A DNA stretch of 5,570 nt, from the NCBI GenBank assembly GCA_910584955.1, contig CAJUDC010000144.1, forward strand, positions 1-5,570, given 5' to 3'. Positions 1-5,490 of this stretch are shown one piece after another. Position 1 is the first letter of the stretch, and each line of letters opens with the position of its first letter. The position numbers and the translations under genes were made by a program. Under the pieces are notes generated by a model. It did no database searches, was not told the origin of the DNA, and saw only the letters and a program-made list of their open reading frames with translations. The stretch is from an uncultured Paraprevotella sp. (GTDB lineage Bacteria; Bacteroidota; Bacteroidia; Bacteroidales; Bacteroidaceae).

Positions 1-7
1 TTATGAT

Positions 8-15
8 TATTTTTG
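8..15 (+). promoter_or_regulatory. Bacteroides -7 promoter element for tex
   Basis: The octamer TATTTTTG is an exact match to the Bacteroidales primary sigma factor -7 consensus TAnnTTTG. It ends 28 bases before the Tex ATG, so transcription would begin roughly 20 bases upstream of the gene with a very short leader. The matching -33 element (TTTG-like) would lie just outside the window and cannot be checked. The position suggests Tex is transcribed from its own promoter, not only by readthrough. Confidence 0.6.
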
Positions 16-43
16 TCGCTCATTCATTCTCAAAAAACTGTTT

Positions 44-2176
44 ATGGAATTATTTCACAAAATGATTTCCGGACTGTTAGGAATACCGGAAAGACAAATA
101 AGCAATACCCTCCGTCTTTTAGACGAAGGTGCTACGATTCCTTTCATCAGCCGCTACCGTAAAGAAGGTACGGGCGGGCTGGATGAAGTCCAGATAGAGC
201 AAATCAAGGAGCAACACGATAAGTTGTGCGACATAGCCAAACGGAAAGAGACGATTCTCAGCACCATCACCGAACAGGGAAAACTGACCACCGAACTGGA
301 AAAACGTATCAACGACACCTGGAACCCGACGGAACTGGAAGATATCTATCTCCCCTACAAGCCTAAACGGAAGACACGTGCCGAAGCAGCCCGCCAGAAG
401 GGACTGGAACCACTTGCCACTATCCTGATGTTACAAAGAGAAAACAACCTCGACGCCCGTGCCGCATCCTTCGTGAAAGGTGAAGTGAAAGACGTGGAAG
501 ACGCCCTGAAAGGAGCCCGTGACATCATCGCCGAACAAGTGAACGAAGACGAACGTGCCCGTAATGCCGTGCGTAACCAATTCGCCCGACAGGCGGAAAT
601 CAGCGCCAAAGTAATGAAAGGCAAAGAGGAAGAAGCCGCCAAGTACCGTGATTACTTCGACTTTTCCGAACCGCTGAAACGCTGCACTTCCCACCGCCTG
701 TTAGCCATCCGCCGGGCAGAATCGGAAGGACTGCTGAAAGTCTCCATCACCCCGGACGACGAAGCATGCATCGAACGCCTGGAACGCCAGTTCGTACGCG
801 GCAACAACGAATGCAGCCGACAAGTGAACGAAGCCGCCATCGACGCTTACAAACGCCTGCTCAAACCTTCTATCGAAACGGAATTTGCCGCCCAATCGAA
901 AGAGAAAGCAGACGATGAAGCCATCCGCGTATTTGCCGAAAACCTTCGCCAGCTACTTCTCGCAGCTCCATTGGGGCAGAAACGGGTGCTCGCCATCGAC
1001 CCCGGATTCCGTACCGGATGCAAGGTCGTCTGTCTCGACGCACAAGGAAACCTGCTGCACAACGAAAATATCTACCCGCATCCGCCGGTCAACAAAACCA
1101 GTGAAGCGGCAGCCAAACTCCGTAAGATGGTCGAAGCCTATCAGATAGAAGCCATCTCTATCGGCAACGGAACGGCAAGCCGCGAAACGGAAGACTTCAT
1201 CAGCCGCCAAAGTTTCGACCGCCAGATTCCCGTATTTGTAGTCAGCGAGCAGGGAGCTTCCATCTATTCGGCTTCCAAAATCGCCCGCGACGAATTTCCC
1301 GAATATGACGTGACAGTCAGAGGAGCCGTTTCCATCGGACGCCGGTTGATGGACCCGTTGGCGGAATTAGTCAAGATAGACCCTAAATCCATCGGAGTCG
1401 GTCAGTACCAGCACGATGTAGACCAGGCGAAACTGAAGAAAGCGCTCGACCAGACCGTAGAAAACTGCGTGAACCTCGTCGGAGTCAACCTGAACACGGC
1501 AAGCAGCCATCTGCTGACCTATATTTCGGGCTTAGGTCCGCAACTGGCGCAAAACATCGTCAACTACCGGGCAGAGAACGGCGCCTTCGGCTCGCGCAAA
1601 GAACTGATGAAAGTCCCGCGTATGGGTGCGAAAGCCTTCGAGCAATGTGCAGGATTCCTACGTATCCCCGAAGCAAAGAACCCACTGGACAACACAGCCG
1701 TGCATCCCGAAAGCTACCACATCGTAGAGCAGATGGCAAAAGACCTGAAATGTACCGTCGACGAACTGATAGCCGGCAAGGAACTTCGCCAGAAGATTAA
1801 CATCTCCGACTATATCACTCCCACGGTCGGTCTGCCTACCTTACAGGATATCCTGCAAGAGCTTGACAAACCGGGACGTGACCCGCGTAAAGCTATCAAG
1901 GTATTCGAATTTGACAAGAACGTGCGCACCATAACCGATTTGCGCGAAGGCATGATTCTTCCGGGCATTGTCGGCAATATCACCAATTTCGGCGCTTTCG
2001 TCGATATAGGAATCAAGGAGAACGGACTCGTGCATCTCTCCCAACTAGCCGAACGTTTCATCTCCGACCCGACGGAAGTCGTATCCATCCATCAGCAAGT
2101 CATGGTGAGAGTGATGAACGTAGATACCGACCGGAAACGGATTCAACTCAGCATGATTGGGGTGCCTCAAGACTGA
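44..2176 (+). CDS. tex: Tex family RNA-binding transcriptional accessory protein
   Basis: This is a complete 710-residue Tex protein, a conserved cytoplasmic nucleic-acid-binding factor linked in other bacteria to transcription and gene-expression control; its exact biochemical role is unsettled. Visible in order: an N-terminal helical Tex domain with RYRKE (residues 37-41) and the YLPYKPKRKTRAEAA segment (102-116); a YqgF/RNase H-like fold opening with AIDPGFRTGCK (317-327); the family signature GRRLMDPLAELVKIDP through GQYQHDV (432-459); helix-hairpin-helix segments with GVNLNTAS (480-487) and ISGLGPQLAQNIV (494-506); and a C-terminal S1 domain from about 635 to 705 (ILPGIVGNITNFGAFVDIG). 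It is somewhat shorter than proteobacterial Tex (about 770-785). I prefer ATG 44 over ATG 62 because it keeps the full first helix seen in homologues and sits a short distance behind a TAnnTTTG promoter. The 3' end overlaps the convergent protease gene by 29 bp. Confidence 0.97.
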   Translation: MELFHKMISGLLGIPERQISNTLRLLDEGATIPFISRYRKEGTGGLDEVQIEQIKEQHDKLCDIAKRKETILSTITEQGKLTTELEKRINDTWNPTELEDIYLPYKPKRKTRAEAARQKGLEPLATILMLQRENNLDARAASFVKGEVKDVEDALKGARDIIAEQVNEDERARNAVRNQFARQAEISAKVMKGKEEEAAKYRDYFDFSEPLKRCTSHRLLAIRRAESEGLLKVSITPDDEACIERLERQFVRGNNECSRQVNEAAIDAYKRLLKPSIETEFAAQSKEKADDEAIRVFAENLRQLLLAAPLGQKRVLAIDPGFRTGCKVVCLDAQGNLLHNENIYPHPPVNKTSEAAAKLRKMVEAYQIEAISIGNGTASRETEDFISRQSFDRQIPVFVVSEQGASIYSASKIARDEFPEYDVTVRGAVSIGRRLMDPLAELVKIDPKSIGVGQYQHDVDQAKLKKALDQTVENCVNLVGVNLNTASSHLLTYISGLGPQLAQNIVNYRAENGAFGSRKELMKVPRMGAKAFEQCAGFLRIPEAKNPLDNTAVHPESYHIVEQMAKDLKCTVDELIAGKELRQKINISDYITPTVGLPTLQDILQELDKPGRDPRKAIKVFEFDKNVRTITDLREGMILPGIVGNITNFGAFVDIGIKENGLVHLSQLAERFISDPTEVVSIHQQVMVRVMNVDTDRKRIQLSMIGVPQD

Positions 2177-3044
2177 TTGCCTTTCTCTTCTCTCCCCACC
2201 AGACTATCAGAATCGTACATACTATCATAAGTACCGTGCAAATGAGCGAGCCTTCAAAACCGAAGGCTCCGCCATTCAGCACATTTTCTTCGGGCATATG
2301 CAGTTTCAGCATCGTAGACATGAAATTGTTCCCGCTCACCTGGTAGCCCAGAATCGGCCCTTGTATCCAGTTCCAGAAAAAATGCAGCGAAAGGGGGAAA
2401 CAAAGATTCCGGGTATATAAATAGGAAGCTCCCAACAACATGCCTGCCAGCACAAGATTTATCATCGGCAGGAAGGCTATCTCCGGATTAAAGATATGCA
2501 GGAAGGCAAACAACGCCGCCGAGATGAACAGCGACAGGAATTTATTTAAACGGGTATGCAGCAGATGCCCAAGAATATACCCACGCATCAGAATCTCTTC
2601 AAACAACGCGACTAACCCAAAAAACAGCAACGCTCCCAGTAAATCCAACGGCCTGAACTGAAAACCGCTCACTTCCACTTCTCCCATAACCAGAGATAGC
2701 CCGAAGCCTACCAGATACAGCAAAACAGCCATCAGAAAACCATACCACAACCCTTTGGCATGCCCCTTGACGGACAATCCCAAATCGGAGAACGGACGCC
2801 GCTCCAACCGGAGCATAATGACAGCAGCAGTAAGAACAGCCAGCAGCATACCGCCTTCCAGCAAAATATACCCCACCATCCCCGGATGACGTGCTTCCAC
2901 ACCAAGAACCAATGACAAAAAACCTTGAGCCAATATACCATACAATCCCATACATACAAAAAACACCACAATAAACAGGGGGATACACGCCCATACGGGA
3001 AGTCTCTCAGGCTCTTTTTTCTCTACGATGTTGTCTGCCGCCAT
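2148..3044 (-). CDS. CPBP family intramembrane glutamic-type protease
   Basis: A 298-residue polytopic membrane protein of the CPBP (CAAX protease/bacteriocin-processing, Rce1/ABI-like) family. About eight hydrophobic segments are visible, roughly at residues 17-43, 57-79, 98-121, 132-149, 168-186, 190-210, 214-234 and 263-284. All family motifs are intact: EEILMRG (E149, E150, R154), FAFLH (H183) and HFFWN (H221, N225), which form the intramembrane active site in characterised relatives. Family members cleave prenylated proteins in eukaryotes, or are tied to peptide maturation and self-immunity in some bacteria; the substrate here is unknown and no bacteriocin gene is adjacent. The ATG at 3044 begins a hydrophilic, charged N-terminus (VEKKEPERL) before the first membrane helix. 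A TAnnTTTG element lies 24 bases upstream of it. The gene is convergent with tex and divergent from the leucine-rich-repeat gene, so it is probably monocistronic. Confidence 0.93.
   Translation of the reverse strand: MAADNIVEKKEPERLPVWACIPLFIVVFFVCMGLYGILAQGFLSLVLGVEARHPGMVGYILLEGGMLLAVLTAAVIMLRLERRPFSDLGLSVKGHAKGLWYGFLMAVLLYLVGFGLSLVMGEVEVSGFQFRPLDLLGALLFFGLVALFEEILMRGYILGHLLHTRLNKFLSLFISAALFAFLHIFNPEIAFLPMINLVLAGMLLGASYLYTRNLCFPLSLHFFWNWIQGPILGYQVSGNNFMSTMLKLHMPEENVLNGGAFGFEGSLICTVLMIVCTILIVWWGEKRKAISLEAPQSC
2248..2269. repeat. Perfect 8-bp inverted repeat inside the protease gene
   Basis: GAGCCTTC and GAAGGCTC form a perfect 8-bp stem with a 6-base loop. The repeat starts 72 bases beyond the tex stop and lies within the last quarter of the protease coding frame (residues about 259-266, the GAFGFEG stretch). 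No T-run follows on either strand, so it is not a classical intrinsic terminator. It could slow or end transcription coming out of tex, or could be a coincidence of codon choice. Confidence 0.35.
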
Positions 3045-3068
3045 TTTTACAATTTGTTAATCCGGTTA

Positions 3069-3076
3069 CAAAATTA
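3069..3076 (-). promoter_or_regulatory. Bacteroides -7 promoter element for the CPBP protease gene
   Basis: Read on the minus strand this is TAATTTTG, an exact TAnnTTTG match ending 24 bases before the protease ATG at 3044. At the expected distance upstream (around 3095-3100) I see no convincing TTTG -33 box, only TGATGT, so the promoter may be modest. The leader would be short, as is common in Bacteroides. Confidence 0.55.
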
Positions 3077-3118
3077 GATATAAAACATAAAAAAACATCA
3101 TGTAATCTCTATTTTTCC

Positions 3119-3126
3119 TATATTTG
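3119..3126 (+). promoter_or_regulatory. Bacteroides -7 promoter element for the leucine-rich-repeat gene
   Basis: TATATTTG matches TAnnTTTG exactly and lies 21 bases before the ATG at 3148. The -33 region (about 3095-3100) has no clear TTTG. The element contains the TTG at 3124 that would be the in-frame upstream alternative start, which argues that translation begins at 3148, since 3124 would lie upstream of the transcript. Confidence 0.55.
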
Positions 3127-3147
3127 TCAGAACAAATCCGCAAAATT

Positions 3148-4197
3148 ATGAAAATTAAACTGCTATTGATAAGCTTCTTATTGGCTGCCAACTCATTAGG
3201 AGCCACAGCGCAAGTGAGTAAAACGTATTATGTGAGCAAACCGGGAACACTGATTTCCATGATGACGGAAGACGAAGCTAACGCCGTCACCCACCTCACC
3301 CTTACCGGAAAATTGAATGCCGAAGATTTCAGACACCTGCGTGATGAGTTCGATAACCTGAAAGTGCTGGATATTTCGAATGCCGAAATAAAAATGTACA
3401 GCGGGAAATCGGGCACCTATCCCAACGGCAAGTTCTACATTTATATGCCGAACTTTATCCCTGCCTATGCTTTCTCCAGCGTAGTGGACGGAGTGACCAA
3501 AGGCAAACAAACTTTAGAAAAAGTAATCCTCTCCGAAAAGACCAAGAATATCGAAGACGCCGCTTTCAAAGGCTGCGAGAATCTGAGAATCTGCCAGATT
3601 CGCAAAAAGACAGCTCCAAACCTGCTGCCGGAAGCATTGGCGGACAGCGTTACCGCTATCTTCGTCCCTCTGGGCAGCAGCGACGCTTACCGCTACAAAG
3701 ACAGATGGCAGAACTTTGCTTTCATCGAAGGCGAACCGGTAGAAGCAACCTTGCAGGTAGGACTTATGGGCAAACTGGAAGAAGAGATTCTGAAAGCAGG
3801 GCTTCAACCCCGCGACATCAACTTTCTCACCGTTGAAGGTAAACTGGACAATGCTGATTTCAAACTAATCCGCGATTATATGCCGAATCTGGTATCGGTC
3901 GATATTTCAAAAACAAATGCAACGGCTATCCCCGATTTTACTTTCGCGCAGAAGAAGTATCTGTTGAATATGAAATTACCGCATAATCTGAAATCTATCG
4001 GTCAGCGCGTGTTCAGCAATTGCGGTCGCCTGTGCGGTACGTTGGAGCTGCCGGCCAGTGTGACGGCTATCGAGTTCGGTGCGTTTATGGGATGCGATAA
4101 TCTGCGTTACGTATTGGCTACGGGAGATAAGATTACAACGCTGGGCGATAGTTTGTTCGGGGACGGTGTGCCGAGCAAATTGGTCTATAAGAAATAA
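3148..4197 (+). CDS. Secreted BspA-like leucine-rich-repeat protein
   Basis: A 349-residue exported protein. The N-terminus is a clear signal peptide: KIK, then a hydrophobic run (LLLISFLLAA), then ATA before Q22, a typical signal peptidase I site. There is no lipobox cysteine, so it is probably periplasmic or surface-exposed, not a lipoprotein. The body carries LRR_5/BspA-type (TpLRR) units, with segments such as NIEDAAFKGCENLR (134-147), LKSIGQRVFSNC (281-292) and AIEFGAFMGCDNLR (307-320). In other Bacteroidetes and oral bacteria BspA-like repeats mediate protein or surface binding; the ligand here is unknown. Residues about 41-81 and 218-258 are duplicated halves sharing GKL...DF...RD...NL...DIS at a constant 177-residue offset. 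ATG 3148 is chosen over the in-frame TTG at 3124 because the latter lies in the promoter element and would put a charged extension before the signal peptide. Third-position base use becomes richer in G and T over roughly the last 80 codons. Confidence 0.88.
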   Translation: MKIKLLLISFLLAANSLGATAQVSKTYYVSKPGTLISMMTEDEANAVTHLTLTGKLNAEDFRHLRDEFDNLKVLDISNAEIKMYSGKSGTYPNGKFYIYMPNFIPAYAFSSVVDGVTKGKQTLEKVILSEKTKNIEDAAFKGCENLRICQIRKKTAPNLLPEALADSVTAIFVPLGSSDAYRYKDRWQNFAFIEGEPVEATLQVGLMGKLEEEILKAGLQPRDINFLTVEGKLDNADFKLIRDYMPNLVSVDISKTNATAIPDFTFAQKKYLLNMKLPHNLKSIGQRVFSNCGRLCGTLELPASVTAIEFGAFMGCDNLRYVLATGDKITTLGDSLFGDGVPSKLVYKK

Positions 4198-4277
4198 GAA
4201 GAAAAAGAATTATATAAGATGAGATTGCCAACGATATGCAAATTGAAGTAGATGCTTGAATACGCATATCAGTAACT

Positions 4278-4311
4278 AAAAAAAGACGGGAAGTAGCGCG
4301 CGTACTTCCCG
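4278..4311 (-). terminator. Intrinsic terminator of the HU-amidase-smalltalk operon
   Basis: The minus strand reads CGGGAAGTA, a 7-base loop CGCGCGC, TACTTCCCG, then TC and seven consecutive Ts. The 9-bp stem is perfect (4287-4295 pairs with 4303-4311). It starts 14 bases after the smalltalk stop codon, so it closes the minus-strand operon. On the plus strand the same hairpin comes 90 bases after the leucine-rich-repeat stop but lacks a following T-run. It may still help end that convergent transcript. Confidence 0.88.
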
Positions 4312-4324
4312 CCGAAATGCAGAA

Positions 4325-4426
4325 TTACAGATTCATCGCATTACCGCCCACAACGCCCAGCACTGCCGAAGCCACTGCGATAACTACTTTCAGAATCATG
4401 TCCCAAAGAGATTTCCTGACTGCCAT
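4325..4426 (-). CDS. Smalltalk protein (33-residue single-helix peptide)
   Basis: A 33-residue peptide beginning MAVRKSLWDMILKVV and ending GGNAMNL, followed by TAA. It has a short basic, Trp-containing N-terminus (residues 1-8) and one hydrophobic helix rich in small residues (about 10-28), consistent with a single membrane-inserted segment. It closely resembles the tiny Bacteroidetes peptides annotated as 'smalltalk protein', which occur beside HU-related and amidase genes as here; no function is established for the family. The start at 4426 is strongly supported by an AAAGGAGGTG ribosome-binding site with the spacing expected, and the stop is 14 bases before a hairpin terminator. It is the last gene of the minus-strand operon, 55 bases after the intact-frame end of the amidase. 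Confidence 0.85.
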   Translation of the reverse strand: MAVRKSLWDMILKVVIAVASAVLGVVGGNAMNL

Positions 4427-4435
4427 AATTTTACA

Positions 4436-4445
4436 CACCTCCTTT
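4436..4445 (-). promoter_or_regulatory. Full-consensus Shine-Dalgarno for the smalltalk gene
   Basis: On the minus strand the sequence is AAAGGAGGTG, complementary over 10 bases to the standard 3' end of bacterial 16S rRNA, with GGAGG ending 11 bases before the ATG at 4426. The other genes in the window have only A-rich leaders, as usual in Bacteroides, so this site stands out and helps to confirm that the 33-codon frame is translated. Confidence 0.85.
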
Positions 4446-4481
4446 CCGACTCTTTAAATGATTAGTTACTCTTTTTCTTAG

Positions 4482-4934
4482 TCACCTTTTTCTCGAAAAC
4501 TCATCTTTCACCTCAAAGCACGGACACGCCTTAATCCACTCTTCCGGTTCGATTTCCCCGTTTCCGTTACGGTCGGGCGAGAGGTCGCGATGACCGCATA
4601 CGCGGCAGCCGGAGAATTTCTCAAGCAGCAGATTCACCAGTTGCCACAGCGAAGATCATTGAGCCCGTGTCCGCGTGTCTGCCGGACATCCCCGGCAATC
4701 CAGACCACCTTCGTAACAGATACCTATCGACTGAGCGTTGAAGCCTCGGGCGTGCGCTCCGATACGGTCAATCGGACGGATGAGGTGGACTGTTCCGTCC
4801 TTGCGGATGTAGTAGTGATAGCCCGTGCCGTTGAATCCGCGGCGGCGGTGCATCGTTTCCAAGTCATCCGGGGTGAGCGAACGGTCTTCGCGTGTGGCGG
4901 AACAGTGAATCACAATCAAATCAATTTTTCTCAT
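4482..4934 (-). pseudogene. N-acetylmuramoyl-L-alanine amidase interrupted by an in-frame TGA
   Basis: The frame encodes a 150-residue Amidase_2 (PGRP/T7 lysozyme-like) zinc amidase, which cuts the bond between N-acetylmuramic acid and L-alanine in peptidoglycan. The first 92 codons are intact: VIHCSAT gives the first zinc ligand H10, GTGYHYYIRKDG (36-47) is the substrate-cleft strand with the conserved Tyr, and IGAHARGFNAQSIGICYEGG is typical. Codon 93 is TGA (4656-4658). Translation of the same frame then continues SSLWQLVNLLLEKF, CGHRDLSPD (H115) and WIKACPCF (C137 or C139) to a normal TGA at 4482-4484. The two halves share one frame, so this is a substitution, plausibly CGA (Arg) to TGA, not an indel. 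The 92-residue product would lack two of three zinc ligands and should be inactive. No signal peptide is visible, as is common for this small phage-like amidase type. It lies 43 bases after the HU-related gene. The alternative is a sequencing error with the gene actually intact. Confidence 0.85.
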
Positions 4935-4977
4935 AGCATAACTTTATGTCAATCGTCTACTGCCAGTCGGTTATTAC

Positions 4978-5490
4978 TTATGCTGCCGGGTCCGGGTCGG
5001 GAGTTTCACCGCCATTGTCTCCCCCGCCACCAGGATTCTCATTGCCACCGTCGTCGGGGTTGCCCTCGGTTTTCTTCTTCTTGGGCGCGTCGAGGTCGAG
5101 AAACTCGATTTTTTCATCAGCACGGGTAGATGACAGATTGGGACGGACACTGCTCGAAGGACGGAAGTTGATGTTCACCGCCTTGATGTTCTTCATCGTA
5201 CAGTCCTCCTTCTTATCCACTCCCAGTGTGGTGGCGGAGAGGCTGAATACACCGAAGTCACGGATATTAACGGACTTGCCGTCGAACAATGCCGCACGCA
5301 TCGCTTCTACAAGATTGGTCAGCACACTCTGGATATCACCCAGCGACAAGGAACTCTTGTCCTTCATAGTGTAAGCGAGTTTATCCAGGTCTACACTCTG
5401 TCCCTGCGTCACAAGTTGCGGGTGAAACTTCACCACCCCATCAACCTTTCTCGGGTCTTTACGACCCACTCTTTTAAATGGTATTGCCAT
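4978..5490 (-). CDS. HU-related (HU-HIG) DNA-binding protein with acidic Gly-rich tail
   Basis: A 170-residue member of the Bacteroidetes HU/IHF-related family of histone-like DNA-binding proteins. Residues 1-125 form the conserved part: MAIPFKRVGRKDPRKV start, a helical dimerisation region (about 33-70, with SLSLGDIQSVLTNLVEAMRAAL), then NIRDFGVFSLSATT (75-88), matching the GFG(x)F turn of HU that leads into the DNA-binding arm, and a final strand KAVNINFRPS (103-112). After a short LDLDAPKKKK segment (131-140) comes a low-complexity tail of about 30 residues rich in Gly, Asp, Glu, Asn and Pro with no basic residue, probably disordered. The protein probably binds or bends DNA as a dimer; targets are unknown. 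It is the first gene in the visible operon, followed by the amidase and smalltalk genes. The ATG at 5490 is preceded by an A-rich leader (AAAAAAG), with no SD. Confidence 0.9.
   Translation of the reverse strand: MAIPFKRVGRKDPRKVDGVVKFHPQLVTQGQSVDLDKLAYTMKDKSSLSLGDIQSVLTNLVEAMRAALFDGKSVNIRDFGVFSLSATTLGVDKKEDCTMKNIKAVNINFRPSSSVRPNLSSTRADEKIEFLDLDAPKKKKTEGNPDDGGNENPGGGGDNGGETPDPDPAA

Noticed and set aside
847..1210. Several overlapping open frames on both strands inside tex
   Set aside because: They are alternate-frame shadows of a strongly conserved full-length Tex frame, with no start context or family features.
2599..2994. A 131-codon minus-strand frame within the protease gene
   Set aside because: It is a +1 shadow of the CPBP coding frame, rich in Cys, Trp, Gly and Tyr as expected from shifted hydrophobic codons.
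3124..3147. TTG at 3124 as the start of the leucine-rich-repeat protein
   Set aside because: It lies within the -7 promoter element and adds SEQIRKI before a normal signal peptide; ATG 3148 fits better.
4233..4270. Inverted repeat GATATGC/GCATATC after the leucine-rich-repeat gene as its terminator
   Set aside because: The stem is only 7 AT-rich base pairs with a 24-base loop and no T-run follows, so chance is likely.
4656..4658. Selenocysteine or TGA-to-tryptophan recoding at amidase codon 93
   Set aside because: No convincing stem-loop follows the codon at the right place, Bacteroides does not read TGA as Trp, and the position lies between catalytic motifs.
4656..4934. Treating the amidase as a genuine short 92-residue gene
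   Set aside because: The frame after the TGA encodes the remaining conserved amidase segments, including GHRDLSPD and ACPCF, so the short version is a truncation and not a distinct small protein.
4482..4934. Frameshift as the cause of the amidase break
   Set aside because: Codon phase is identical before and after the stop (4934 and 4649 are in the same frame), so no insertion or deletion is needed.
4590..5129. A 179-codon plus-strand open frame opposite the amidase and HU-related genes
   Set aside because: It is antisense to two recognisable genes, has a low-complexity, Arg/Ser/His-rich composition and no family resemblance, and is best explained as a shadow of GC-rich minus-strand coding.
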